Source: Tillus elongatus
Lineage: Eukaryota > Arthropoda > Insecta > Coleoptera > Cleridae
Direction of reading: 5' to 3'
Assembly (NCBI GenBank): GCA_964006375.1
Contig: OZ023265.1
Location: 114,755,358 to 114,819,357 of the forward strand
Length of the DNA stretch: 64,000 bases
Part shown: positions 37,491-51,660 of the stretch, in pieces
How the letters are laid out: each line of letters starts with the position of its first letter
Numbering within the stretch: position 1 is the stretch's first letter
Notes under the pieces: model-generated
Seen by the model: the letters and a program-made list of their open reading frames with translations, nothing else
Database searches by the model: none
What the model was told of the DNA's origin: nothing
Made by a program: the position numbers and the translations under genes

Positions 37491-38985
37491 TTTAATTTAA
37501 AATTTTTTTTTCATTTGTTGATATTTTGTCTTATTCTTTAATTGATTATTTAATTGCCATATCCAAACCAACATTTAACAAGTCGAATGTTGTCGTGAGC
37601 AGAATTAAGAAAGCTTTAAAATGAGCTGTCACTTAACATAGAGTGTCATTTAAAATTTAAGTGTGCTGTAAGCCTCTGCCTGGGAGGTAGGATTCAAGAC
37701 ACCAAAACCTACGCCGTCATGTGTCGCCCTTTCAATTTCATCAAATATTTGGTTTTCTGTCCTGAAATTAAATTAGGTGTCGACTGTGTGTGGGTGAAAT
37801 ATCGGTGATAGACATTTCTATTATTTTTTTTTGCTAAACGATCTCAAAACATATAGAAAACTTGATTCTGGAATGAAAATTTTGTTGTCTGTCGGTCAGT
37901 CTGTCGGCCCGTAAGTCTGTCTATTAGTAGGCTCAATAACTTTCGAACGAATTGAGATATCATTGTTAAATTTGGTTTTCAGTTAGCACTCAACAAAGGA
38001 ACGCTTCGATAGTTTTTGAATAAGATGGATTCATGGGATAAGGGATATATGAGGGGTGATTTGGTGAAATTAGACATTTTTTCTTAAACAGTCGAGTAAT
38101 AAAACGTTTCAAAAGTTTATGGTTAGAGGATCATGAATATTTTCTTTGTGTTCAAGTCATGGGCTCTAAATTCATACCATGATTATGTCTTTCTGAGAAG
38201 AGTATCACACCTATGTGAAAGTTGTGATTCAATTTGCAGGGCTATGTTTAGGTATCAAAAAAACTCAATTTACCTTTGTAATACATTTTGTCTTTTTATT
38301 TTGACGTTTGTGCTAAGGTAGGTACGTGTGGCTATATCGCAATATTTTAATGCTAAAAATCTACTACTGTTCTGTGGACCACTATTTTTGACTATCTGTA
38401 GAAAAACACCGTATTAAAACAGATTCAGAACCAAAACTTTAATTGTTTTATATCAGAGCAAATCTATATTACTCCCCCATATGTTCAGACTGCGAAACAA
38501 CATAATTCTTAACTCTAAGCGACAATAATGGTAAAATAGGGCACCGAAGCCTTGTTTATGTCTAAATACGTACCTGACATTAGACGATACAGTAAATTAC
38601 AAACTAATTTGTTTCTGGATTGAAATATTTTATTTTGGCGTGTGGGAATTGCATTATACATCACTTTCTGTAATCATGGAAAATGTTTGAAACGTTAATT
38701 AGTTCCTACTGCGCTTTGCTTTGTATTTAACTGCGCTGCGAATTAGTTGTTTGCGATAATCCCCTTTACTCGTAATCTCTAGAAGCTTAAAATAGTTGAA
38801 TATTAAGCATTTTAATCCTAAAATTTTATCTGGACGATTATATTTACATTTTTCTATGTCGACCTAAATTGATTGATGAAGTTTAGATACTGCAGCCAGT
38901 TGTATTTCTAATCACAGCTTAATAAAGGTCCGAACTGAAACAAAAAGCAGGATCACCAAAAAAAACCCAAATTAATAACAGAGTA
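37491..38985. other. No gene recognised
   Basis: About 1.5 kb of AT-rich DNA without a supported gene. It may include the 3' flank of the preceding transposon. Confidence 0.45.
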
Positions 38986-38991
38986 TTATGT

Positions 38992-39034
38992 GCTAGATAC
39001 GTATTTCGACAACGAAGTTATCTTCATCAGTAGC
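38992..39034 (-). ncRNA. Complete type I hammerhead ribozyme motif
   Basis: A 43-nt motif on the minus strand contains every required box: stem I GCTA pairing perfectly with TAGC at the end; CTGATGA; stem II GATAAC/GTTGTC with a TTC loop; GAAA; a 2-bp stem III with ACGT loop; and ATC at the predicted cleavage site, between 38,996 and 38,995. One extra A lies between CTGATGA and stem II, at the same place as an extra C in the other PLE hammerheads here. Known PLE hammerheads have this compact architecture. Self-cleavage is predicted, not shown. Confidence 0.75.
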
Positions 39035-39345
39035 TGTCACTAAACTAACTGTATGGGCAAAATTGTCCTATTTATACGTATACCAAACTATACACTAAAA
39101 ATGATGAAATACCGCCGGTGAGGCATTACCAGAAGATGCAATACTGGATGATGCAATACCATTGTTGCATCATCCGGTATTGCATCATTGGTATTTCATC
39201 ATCCGGCCATGCATCATCCTGTACTGCATATTCGGTATTACATCATTTTAGCGTATAGTTTAGGTATATAAAATACAATTATTTGGTCCATACACTTAGT
39301 TTATCGACAGCTACTAATAAAGACAACTTTGTAGTCGAAACGATG
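38992..39345. repeat. Palindromic hammerhead-bearing repeat with GCATCATCCGGTATT core repeats
   Basis: Outer arms 38,992-39,108 and 39,231-39,345 are inverted copies (left complement agctactgatgaagataact; right agctactaataaagacaact). The centre, 39,110-39,230, holds several copies of a short unit like gcatcatccggtatt in both orientations. The left arm has an intact hammerhead on the minus strand; the right arm has a mutated one. By analogy with the other pairs it is probably a PLE-type terminal-repeat pair, but no PLE coding sequence is attached. Confidence 0.7.
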
Positions 39346-39469
39346 GCGGGGTCGCATTTTATAACTGCGGTGCTATGGTATATAGTGTGTAACAGTCAAA
39401 TGGAATAAATTCAGTATCTCAATTATTGTGCCTATTTATATAAAAAAAAAACGAAATACGCCAATGTTA

Positions 39470-41030
39470 GATTAAAAAAAGGACATCCCAATGCTTTATC
39501 CTCTATTCAAAAATGCTATGGTGTTAAAATTTGTTGAAAAAAGTAACAGTAACAAAAAAAATCATCTGATTGACAAACTTCGCTACAACACACTAAAAAA
39601 TTTATAACCAGTTGCCTTTCATTCTTGATAATGAGAAAGCAAGCAATTTTAATGTTTTTTTTGGACGGTATCAATTAAAAAGTGTACATAGAAAGTTATC
39701 AATATTTTTCACAGTTGGCAATATTCGTTTAAAATTCGTTTAAAACGCCACTTGCTGTCTGATTGTAACCGCATGACAGTAGTTGTCAGTTGTTAACTGC
39801 AATTCAGAAACATGGTTTATTTAACAGAACTGCATAAAATAACAATTCTACAGATTATTGGTTACGGAGATAAAACACGATCAAAGACTGTATCTATACA
39901 TATATCTCAAGAAATAATTGGTAAAATTGCAAAGCAATTTCGCGAGCTTGGACATGTAAGGCGCATACAAAAAAACCTTCTGAGGCATCGAGTAGTGATA
40001 CAAAATTAGATGTAATCCTTCAGTTTAAGGGAAACCAACATACTTCGAGTCGACAAGCAGCCACAATATTGGATGTTACCCACTTATCGATTATTCGGAC
40101 AAAGAAAATAAAATGCATCCCCATAAACTGATACAAGCTCAGGAGCTCGAGGAAAATGATTTTAGTAGAAGAACACCTTTTTGTGAACAAACTATGGAAA
40201 TGTTATAACAATGTTATCCAACTATAGCATGTTTTGTTTTATGCTGAGTGCAGTTTTACACTTCACGGCTCTGTTAATCATCAAAATTGTCGCTACTGGC
40301 CTAAATTAAACAGAGAGAAGGACATAGGCGATACCCTAAAAATGTTAATGTTAGAGCAAAAATAGTTTGGCCCCATGTCATTGGTCCCTTTTCACCGATG
40401 TCAATTAAATGGAGATATTTATTTAGCACTGCTCCAAAATAATATCTTCTCTACTTTGGCCAACTTATATCTTGATCGAGCACACCCACAAGTTCCAGCG
40501 GATATGATATGCTTCCATCAGGATGGAGCACCAGCAGATTACCGAATCTATGCACAGCAATACCTCGGCTCAATATTTCCAAATCGCTGGATATGGAGGC
40601 GAGGGTCGTTTTAGTGACCAGCACGATCACCCGACATTAAGCTATTAGACTTCTTCTTAAGAGGTTTTGTGAAAAGTATGCTATACAAACCAAATCACGA
40701 GATTTAACGGACCTGAAAATAAAAATAACTAGGTATTGCGATTAGGTCGGTCGCGCCTCAAATGTTGATTAACGTTAGAAGACATTTCAATTTACGATTA
40801 TGATGCTGCCAATACGTTTAAGGCATGCATTTTGAACATCTCCTACATTAAAATCGATGTATTTTTTAATTTTTTTCTCATCATCAAGAATTAAAGGCAA
40901 ATAGTTTAAATTTTGTAGTGTGTTGTAGCGAAGTTCGTCAATCAGATTAATTTCTTTTTCTACTGTTAATTTTAGCAATAAAATTTAAGCGGATAGCATT
41001 TTAAATAGAGAATGAAATGAAATTTCAAAT
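39470..41030 (+). mobile_element. Decayed long-TIR Tc1/mariner-like element
   Basis: The left arm (about 39,495-39,660) and right arm (about 40,830-41,030) are inverted repeats. Left atctgattgacaaacttcgc then tacaacacactaaaaaattt matches the complement of the right tgtgttgtagcgaagttcgt then caatcagatt. The left outer part tctattcaaaaatgctatgg has its partner at 41,000-41,015. TIRs are about 180-200 bp and diverged, and the exact ends are unclear. Confidence 0.65.
39811..40740 (+). pseudogene. Tc1/mariner-like transposase pseudogene
   Basis: Starts MVYLTELHKITILQIIGYGD and KTRSKTV, an N-terminal HTH, and has only scattered catalytic-core blocks: HWSLFTDVN- and LALLQNNIFS-like text, MICFHQDGAPADYRIYAQQY (40,505-40,565; second Asp with altered flanks), and a degraded SPD-LLDFF region near 40,630-40,660. 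Numerous stops separate the blocks. It belongs to the surrounding element. Confidence 0.65.
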
Positions 41031-41615
41031 AAGGTATCACAATCACTATTTATTTGAAAATTTGGCTGTTGCAGCTGTATCTGGAAGGGTGCTGAACGCA
41101 GTGATAAAGTTTTCGTGTTAGAGGATATCATTTTTTAATCTAATATCATAATATATCAGCTCTATGGATGCCTCGATTCACTTTCTTTTATTAATCATAA
41201 CGTTTTAGAAGAAGATACTTTCATTGTAAGCTTGCCCTGTCATATCTTCTAAATCTGGTTATTACGAGACTGTGTTTTTTAAACTTCATTCTTTAGAAGC
41301 CACCATTAATAATATTCCAAATGTTTAAAATCTGGTGGCGTCGGTGAGAAATTATTAAACGAACTATCTCTGCCAATCTACCTCTAGCAAATTAGTTGTA
41401 TTTGTATAGTCAATTCGGTAGTATCATTGCATTGTGAACTGGAACAGCATCCAATTAAGATATTAGAATTTTTACGCAAGTGTTCAATTTAGTTGTGTGT
41501 TTTTTTTTAGTTTTCTAATTTAGTGATAATATATTTTGCAGTAATAGGAAAAATGTTTCACATTTAAATTTTCCTCAGAAAAATATGGCTAGTTAATTTG
41601 TTATTCAAAGTACCG
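41031..41615. other. No gene recognised
   Basis: No supported feature. Confidence 0.45.
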
Positions 41616-41616
41616 C

Positions 41617-41633
41617 ACCATACCTTTATCTTT

Positions 41634-41702
<69 letters not shown>

Positions 41703-42207
41703 GCAGCCAGTAACCCAATTAGAGTATTCAACAGACCAAAGTCGAGTACTTTGAGAACTTACTGTATTATTGGTTATAAATGTTGCTGGACCTGAGAATA
41801 AAATGTTAAAAGAACATTTGTTATTAAAACACGAAAAGGAGTAGTCTGTACCTTTGTCTTCTTTGTATATATGGCGTGGTAGTTAATAACTCAATGATGG
41901 TTTTCAACAGATCAAAGTCCAGTATTTTGAGAACATACTGTATTATTGGTGATAAATGTCGCTGGACCTGAGAATAAAATGTTAAAAGAGCGTTTGTTAT
42001 TAAAGTACCAACAGGTGTATTCTATAACTTTATCTTCCTCGTATACATGACGTGGTTGTTAATAACCCAATGAAGGTTTTCAACAGACCAAAGTCCAGTA
42101 TTTTGGGAACTTACTGTATTATTGGTAATAAATCTCGCTTGAGCTGAGAATAAAATGTTAAAAGAAAATTCTTTATTAAAAAAATTAACAGAGTATTCTA
42201 GCTGCTT
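41617..42207. repeat. Three-copy tandem repeat, period 176 bp, with one (TA)n expansion
   Basis: Units start at 41,701, 41,877 and 42,053. Shared blocks are taatacagtaagttctcaaa-like sequence on the complement, ctgagaataaaatgttaaaag and tctttgtatatatggcgtgg. The short tatata near the end of a unit is expanded to (TA)n at 41,638-41,699 only in front of the first unit. No coding potential. Confidence 0.85.
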
Positions 42208-42208
42208 T

Positions 42209-43369
<1,161 letters not shown>

Positions 43370-43685
43370 ATCGACACCCAGTAAGTACGCTTCGGTAGCG
43401 AATTTTCATTAAATGCTTCAAATTTCAATAACTCAATTTGCTATTAACCCAAGGTTTGTTGGCTAGGAAAGCAGATTTCTCGGAAATATTTTAAGCTTAT
43501 TTTCGAAAATTTATTGCAGAATTTGAAAAAATATGCTATTTTAATAAAATATGGTACATTGTTCCCACTATATAGGTTATATAGGTAACCAGATTGATAC
43601 ATGCTTGCATTAGAGATGCATGCATATTTGGTCTTAAAAACATTTTAATGAAAATTCACTCCCATAACGCACTAGCTGCGTCCAG
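43370..43685. mobile_element. MITE-like element with degraded CTGGACGCAG termini
   Basis: The left end is degraded (gacacccagtaagtacgctt); the right end is actagctgcgtccag. The interior matches 774-1,086 in the same relative position next to the MB long form, so the two were duplicated together. Confidence 0.65.
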
Positions 43686-44960
43686 ACTTTTTCTATATGT
43701 AAGAAGACAGATTTGCAAGAACAAAGCCTATTGTAACTTAAGCATCGCCCAAAAATTGATCAAAGTTTAAAAAAACGTTGATCGTAATCGCAATGCTCTA
43801 TGTGTCATTTCTTTGGCACTATATTTGTTGCACTTTACACACTTACAATTTTGTTTCCTTTTTTTAATTTGCACACACTATATGTACCCACATATAACAT
43901 ACAGAGCAACGTATGTAGTCTTCATCCTCATCCTTTTCAGCAAATGAATTCTGATCCATCTTCTTTATCAGGTATTGCATCATCGTTAGTCACCAAAAGC
44001 TATTTGAAAATATTCAGATGATTCATCTGAAAAGTCCATTGGCGCCTATTTGGCTTAGTTGCCTTAGCAAAATTAGCAGCTGATTTCTCTCGAAAAACTA
44101 GTTCGCGTTTTGTGTTTTTCTTTTGGGATGCATATAGATGGCTCTTGTGAAGTTATCTCGTAGTCAGCTGCGCTAATCCAGAACAGACGCGTTTCTTTCC
44201 AAGATTATAGGATTTGGAATGGAGCTAATTTTAGATTAACCTACAAAATGTCGGTGTTTTGGAGTTAGTGGCTGTGCTGGTTGTTTAGGGTAAACATTAG
44301 AAGACTAGAAAAGTTTAGTTTTCTTGTGTTGAGATGAGTCCCCACCATATTCTCAATGACGCGCAAATACACATTATGCCAGCTTGCTTGCAGGACTATC
44401 AGGTGGTTTTTCGGCTTCAATCATTATGACAAATAAGCTGTGAGTCGCAGTTTATGACGACTACATAGAAACAAACTAGCTGTTTCTAACCCTTTAACAG
44501 CTGTTCGGTAGTTGCTGCCTTTTTGCAGGCAATTCCATAAAGCTTTCCGATTTGAAAGACAGTTTCTACCCCCTTTGCCTGCATGATTTCATTTTTTCAC
44601 AGCATTTCATTTCCTGAGCGTAAGAGATTTAGACGCTCGACATAGACAATAAATCAAGCAGCTACTTATATTTAATTTAAACTATGAAGTGGCAGGCAAA
44701 CAATTATTACATGATTTTCCCAGCTCAATTTTTTACGTCAATATTCCTAGTGCGTATAATATTCGTCCATATAAGAACTGTCAGACTAGCCGCTTTGTAG
44801 ACTCTACATGTTTAACGAAGTATTTAATCCATTGCGTAAATAAATCAGACTGGATGGATCCAGATGGGTGACGTGTATAAATAAAGCCTATATGTATTCT
44901 ATACATAAGCTCCTGCCTGACACTTTTTCAAGGCAGAATCAGGGCAACTGTTAGCGATTA
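43686..44960. other. No gene recognised
   Basis: Two short open frames (43,800-44,021 and 44,689-44,871) show no recognisable similarity. Confidence 0.4.
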
Positions 44961-45650
44961 TATAGGGTGTCCGGAAGTGATGAGAAAAAAATTCAGGAAG
45001 TTATGCTATTCGAAAAATTTGTACCACAAGTTTCTCTAACATCTTTTTGAAAACTTAAAAATACCGGAGTCAGGTGGTTTCAAAAAATTACTGATATTAT
45101 TATGCATCTTATTTTTTAATTAACCTGGACTATTTCGCAAGTAAAATAACAACAAACTATTATCTGTCAAAACTGATGACACATTATCTTGTTTACCGAT
45201 AATGTTTTAACCACACTCCATTAATATTGCAAATGAGATTAGATGATTTCGTATTCGATCAATACCAGCAATTATTTAAGAACGTTTATATCGCAAATGT
45301 TCAGTTCTATCGAGATACAACAAGATGATCTTTTTGGAGCACTTTATGATTCTCTTCAATGTGTATTGTTAGATTTGAGATAAAAATTCAAGCAAAAATG
45401 TTATGAGTCATTATCTGTTACTCAACGGCACTTTCGGTCTTTACATTTCAAGGGATCCACACCAAATTTTCAACATAACTATAAAATTGTGTTATATACG
45501 AGTGAAAAAAATTCGAAGAGAATCGATTCACGACAAAAAAGTTATCAACAACATTTTGAGAAAAAATTTTGTACAAACCCTGCAACTCCGTGATTTTTGA
45601 GTTTAGAAAAATGCTATAGAAACTTGTGGCATTTCAGGATACCTTGTATA
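44961..45650. mobile_element. MITE-like element with long TIRs and TA duplication
   Basis: Element 44,963-45,648. The left end GGGTGTCCGGAAGTG follows TA; the right end, ggataccttg, precedes TA. Sub-terminal inverted blocks match (left ccacaagtttctctaacatc, right complement ccacaagtttctatagcat; left aaaaataccggagtc, right complement aaaaatcacggagtt). No transposase gene was recognised inside. The length is about 686 bp. Confidence 0.65.
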
Positions 45651-45817
45651 GACGACTTACCTTTGCAACAAATGCTCTTGGTTGCAACACGATAGATGTT
45701 TGCAAATAGGTGAACAGGTGAACAGTTAATGTGCCGAAGCATTTGTGTTCCAAGGCCACCAGATTTAACTCCACTAAAATGTAATGCTTACGATTTGATA
45801 GAAAGAAAAGAAAAAGT

Positions 45818-45926
45818 CTGGACGCAGCAAGTGCGTCATGGTAGTAAATTTTCATAAAAATGTTTTTAACAGCAAATATGTATTTTTTAATGAAAGCCAG
45901 CATCAGATTTGGTTACCAGTATAACC
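45818..45926. mobile_element. Truncated MITE-like element with CTGGACGCAG terminus
   Basis: Left terminus ctggacgcagcaagtgcgtc followed by the usual interior (ccagcatcagatttggttac) stops at tatacctata|caggctgg, where a different repeat begins (45,927). Confidence 0.65.
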
Positions 45927-46200
45927 TATACAGGCTGGTTCAAATACCATGTGTGACTATTGCTCTGAAACAGTAAAGGCTTCGAGGTCGGTTGACTCAG
46001 GAAGAAAATGTCATTTTAAGCCTTTGAATATGACGTTTACAGTGTGGCCAAAGTGTCTTTACTTTTCGAGATATTCAGGAAAATGTAAAAATGCCGCAAA
46101 TTTGCAATAGATATTATCTCTAAAACTACCAGTCTTATAAAAAAAAGTTCTCAAGATAATTTCGTTAATTTTTTATTTTGTACAACATAGGCTTACATCA
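45927..46200. repeat. Inserted repeat fragment beginning CAGGCTGGTTCAAATACC
   Basis: The segment starts after TA with caggctggttcaaatacca, a terminus style typical of Tc1/mariner MITEs, and is not seen elsewhere in the window. It interrupts the MITE above. Its right end is undefined. Confidence 0.4.
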
Positions 46201-46250
46201 CTTTCAGAATGGCATTTGATGTTTGAAATATCGAAGCCAACGCCCTTTTT

Positions 46251-46397
46251 TTAGTGAATTCTTTTAATAAAAATTCACTAAAAAAGGGCGACAGGTATGG
46301 TGGTGACGGTGACTTTGCAAAAATTTTTTTCAAATGAGCGCGAACTAGGATCCTAGAACCCATATCCGGGGTCAGTTTCAATTTTTATATGTTTATT

Positions 46398-46483
<86 letters not shown>

Positions 46484-46894
46484 CCAACCGATAACCCAAA
46501 AAATAATTAACCTATTTTGATGAAACTCAGCAAATACCTTTATTTTATTAATGGCTTGGGTGAGTTTGTTAGCCAGGAAAATCTGACAAGGTTTTCCGGG
46601 AAAATTTTGAGTTTTCTTTCGAAAAAAATGTTTTTCCCGAAAGACCTTCCTACGCACCAAAACTCAACTTTCTAAGTTTATAAAAGATTGAGTTATTCAA
46701 ATTTTTAGATTAAAAAAAATTTTTTTTCTCCGAAAATTACAAAGTTGTTTTGATGAAATACGGTGAATACGTTTCCTTAGGAAATACCTTACTACATACC
46801 AAAATCGAATTTTCTAAGTTTATAGAAAAATGAGTTATTGAAATTTAAAGCTTTTAATAAAAATTCACTATCATAACGCACTTGCTACGTCCAG
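46251..46894. mobile_element. MB-family element, near full length
   Basis: It starts with a perfect-looking end palindrome, ttagtgaattc...aaaattcactaa (46,251-46,281), followed by gagcgcgaactaggatccta, atatccggggtcagtttcaa, (TA)n at 46,402-46,480, the aaaaataattaacctatttt block, duplicated internal aaatacggtgaatac/ataccaaaat-type segments, and ends tcacttgctacgtccag-like at 46,894. It is in opposite orientation to the copy at 7,968. Confidence 0.8.
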
Positions 46895-47435
46895 AACTTT
46901 TTTTAAATATAGGCCTGGATTGATTATATCACCATATTAAAGGCAATTTCATTATAAATTCAACCATGTATCACAAATGTATGCTTTTCGACATTTCAGT
47001 ACCGAAAAATTCATCATGAATATTTTTTTGAAGTGGACCCATTATACGTCCCTGTATCTTGAGTTTCGTAATGTAGTGTGTACTGCGTCTACAATTGAAA
47101 AAAATTAATTTAATTTTTTACTAAATCACAATCATTTGTATAAACAATAACTAAATAATACATGCAGTTCACTTAGCAGAACATGAGGAAGCCAACTAAA
47201 AGGAATCTTAAATTGATTACAAAAATGTTTTGTTACATAAAAATGTCTATTTTATGTGTTACGAATGATACTCGTTATTTAACAAACACCATGTTTTAAT
47301 ATTTGCAAATGGGGCTAGGAAAACAGTTTAAGAACTCAAGTTGTTTACTTGTCAAATTGTGTCGGATAATATCAGATTTATTGCATAAAAAGTAATAATA
47401 ATTGATTTTCCTTTCGACTTTTAAAGTTAAGATTT
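46895..47435. other. No gene recognised
   Basis: No supported feature. Confidence 0.45.
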
Positions 47436-47439
47436 CGTC

Positions 47440-47910
47440 AAAACATTTTTTTAATGAAGAAAAGTTAGATATGGTATTTGCTTATGCGAGGGCACGCCGT
47501 AATGATACCAATGTTCTTGAAAGTTATCATAATTTGTACCCGGAAAAAAGTTCCAGATGCGACAATATTTTGCGGCTAGTGAGACACTCGAGATTATGGT
47601 TCTTTCAATAATCCACAAAAAAAGAAATGCAACTGCTGCATTTAGCCGATGATGAAAAGGAAAAAAGTGTATTACGTAGGTACCTACTACATTATTATAA
47701 TTAAGTTATAATGCTTTTTTTTACAATCCATAATATAATATTGATTTTAGCATATATTGGTTATAAAAATAATAGTAATGAAGATGTTTCTCTAAGAGAA
47801 ATTGAAAGGGAAGTAGGAGTGTCAAAAGCGTCAACAAGAAGGACTTTGCGTCGAAATAAATTTAGACCTTATCGCTGTCAGGGCTTTTTAGGCACATGGT
47901 TGTGATTAAA
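47440..47910 (+). pseudogene. Tc1/mariner-like transposase, DNA-binding half only
   Basis: FFNEEKLDMVFAYARARRND followed by NVLESYHNLYPEKSSRCDNI is the first HTH domain of the transposase family seen intact at 23.7 kb (compare QSEKVDMLLIFGECHRNSRN and LYAHRYPNRQHPS). After a gap, EDVSLREIEREVGVSKASTR and RTLRRNKFRPYRCQ give the second HTH. The frame changes between them and the catalytic domain is absent. At 48,095-48,110 the text acggtgttctattcaaaat resembles the sub-terminal gggtgttctatttaaaaatt of the intact element, so a TIR relic may lie there. Confidence 0.6.
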
Positions 47911-48195
47911 GTGGAATGAAAAAAATATATTAAATAGTTCTATAAAATATATCGAGTGTCATTTAAATATGCCATAATTCTGCGTTTTCTGAAAAAATTA
48001 TTGATAACTTGAGAATAATTAATTTAAGGTATAGAACACGCTAATAGTATTTAAATGAAAATTTAAAACTATATCTATTGGCTACATAATATACACGGTG
48101 TTCTATTCAAAATAAGCGAGTTGTTATAATTTGAAGTTCTCGGAACACAGTAGAACAATCTCCATATGAAACTTAGTTTTGAATACATTATACTT

Positions 48196-49291
<1,096 letters not shown>

Positions 49292-49373
<82 letters not shown>
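49292..49373. repeat. (TA)n microsatellite
   Basis: About 41 TA units flanking repeat copy C. Confidence 0.97.
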
Positions 49374-49378
<5 letters not shown>

Positions 49379-49735
49379 CAAGATTTATGTGATACACTAT
49401 GTAAACGTTTTCCTCCAAAAACACTGATGCGATGAGCTACTAACGTCAAAAGCATTGCAGTTTTTATGAAAAATTTTCAAACAAATTCAAATCGTTTTAA
49501 AACTATTGAACTTAAATATAAGGCATGTTGATAAAAATAAAGTAGAAATTTATAGTCGCAAAAATATATGGTTTGTCTGACGTAAAATACAAAGTTCATA
49601 GCAGTTTTGAGTATAATAGTACACCATTGTAAAAATGATTACCATCGGATGGAGCCTCCTCTAAAATCTTGACGTTAATTTCAGTGTTCAGATATACAGA
49701 CATAGTCTAATAGGCCACTCACCACAAATGGACAC

Positions 49736-49736
<1 letters not shown>

Positions 49737-49826
<90 letters not shown>
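49737..49826. repeat. (TA)n microsatellite
   Basis: About 45 TA units with no recognised element around it. Confidence 0.97.
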
Positions 49827-49827
<1 letters not shown>

Positions 49828-50674
49828 CGAATTTAGTGAAACCAAAATATAAGTCCTGGAGGCTTTGATTGGCGCATTTTGAAAGAAAATTTGGAACTTT
49901 GAAAGTCTAGGTATAGACGTATAGACTATTTCTCTGGCTTTACTAATGTTCGTTTTCTTCTTTCATAGTCGTAAGCTCTCCGAAAGCGAATTTGTTAAAT
50001 AAATATTCGCAAGAGTAATGTGGAAAGGCTATTTGCTTCTGCGAAGTAAACTACGGAACTTAAGTTTATCAATTCCACCTTCTGTTGCATTTATTACACG
50101 TTGAGTTGTGTTGATCGGATCACTTTGCTTGAATTATGATTAGACCTATGTTTAGAAGTATCGATACAGAGAACCAGATCCAGTTAGAGAATATTAATAG
50201 AGGAACCTACCAATATAAAAATAATACAGATTGCAGTCTCCAACGTGAAAAAGTTTTGTTATGCAGTCAACTCGGTAGGAATGGAATTTCAATATGCTAA
50301 GGAATGCACACTTTACTGTTCTAACATGCCATAAGAGATATTGAAACAGGGTAAATATAAATTTCTGTGATTTGTGTTCTTGTGTATGCCTTATTTCCCA
50401 TATGTCGTGTTGCTTCACGTCACGGAATTCACCAGAGCATCGCCCTGGCATCTAAAAGAAATACATGTTTCCACGTTTAATAAAAATTCCATAGATGTTT
50501 TACCCACTTGTTTGATTTTTACAATCCAAATGAAAAAGGAAAAGGAATCGAGAAAGTTGTGAAAGACAAGAGAACGCTGCTAGTATAGATAAATTAACAG
50601 CAAAACATTTAAAAATTACGGACGATTCTTTAAAAAAACATAAAATTTTTATAAGTTGCTCAGTGGGTTTAAGA
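49827..50674. other. No gene recognised
   Basis: No supported feature. Confidence 0.45.
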
Positions 50675-50675
50675 G

Positions 50676-51062
50676 GAGTAAAAGTATTTTTTTGTTTGTT
50701 TTGTACTTTAACCTCGGTCTATTTCCACGACTATGGCCAATCACCGACGCCAGGGAGCAGTTTCAACTCACTATCCTTTAAATTTTGCCGAACCACCCCC
50801 CCTCCCTTTTGTAAGGAGGGTAGGACTCTTTAACTTGCGTAACATCGCATGGACAGGGAACAAATGTCTTTACGCCCCCTCCGAAGGGCGTAACTTGGAG
50901 ATATTTAACTTGCTCAAATACAACGCCAAAATCTCGGTTGGTGTTAATTTCACAGTATGTACTAAAGAAGTAAAAGGGTAACCCTGGCAATAGAACCAAG
51001 TACCCTTAACTTCAGCTGCACACCTTCTTACCCCTGGACCACCGATGCCCTAAGAGTAAAAG
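50676..51062 (-). mobile_element. tRNA-derived SINE, minus orientation
   Basis: Body about 50,685-51,053, flanked by a gagtaaaag duplication (50,676-50,684 and 51,054-51,062). On the minus strand it carries the degraded tRNA-like head (ggtggtccaggggtaagaag), the cgccattc-type central block (cttcggagggggcgtaaaga) and the ctggcgtcggtgattggcca 3' region. It is more diverged than the other two near-full copies. Confidence 0.8.
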
Positions 51063-51337
51063 GATTTGTGAAACAGCTAACATGCAAAAAAATAACCTGC
51101 GCAAGACAATAAATATAGTCACGTGCAAAGATCCTATTAGACATAGTGGGAAATTATATCATAGGTGAAATTGAGAATTATCCAAATGAAAATCAGTTTG
51201 GATATAGACGCCGACCGAGGCACTAAAGAAGGGGTGAAATATTGCCTCATACAATTAGAAGGGCTGCCTTAAGTGGAAGAAATATGAAAGAAAGAAATAT
51301 TAGCGGATACTAAATTTGACCTTAAATAAAAATAACG

Positions 51338-51610
51338 TCGGGACGCAGCAAGTGCTCTATGGTAGAGAATTTTCTTTAAAATCTTTTTAGTAGCAAATCT
51401 GTCTTTTTTATAACCTATATACCTAGTAGAAAAAATGCATTTCATCAAAATCACTTTATTTTTCGGAAATGTGCAAAAATTTCTGGGAAATAAACTTGAA
51501 ATATTTCCGGAACAACAGGTTTCCTAGCCAATGAACCTTAGGTTAATAACAAATTGAATTATTGAAAGTTGAAGCATTTAATGCGATACCAAAACGCACT
51601 TGCTGCGTCC
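51338..51610. mobile_element. MITE-like element with CGGGACGCAG termini
   Basis: Inverted termini cgggacgcagcaagtgctct and the complement at gcacttgctgcgtcccg; 273 bp; interior of the same type as 9,902-10,211 with deletions. Confidence 0.72.
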
Positions 51611-51660
51611 CGAATTTTTTTCCTACAAATATGCTTATATTTCGATTGGAATGCAAACAA

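Noticed and set aside
46251..46282. Canonical Helitron 3' hairpin with CTAA end
   Set aside because: The palindrome includes CTAA itself rather than preceding it, and no consistent TC 5' end or A/T target site was found.
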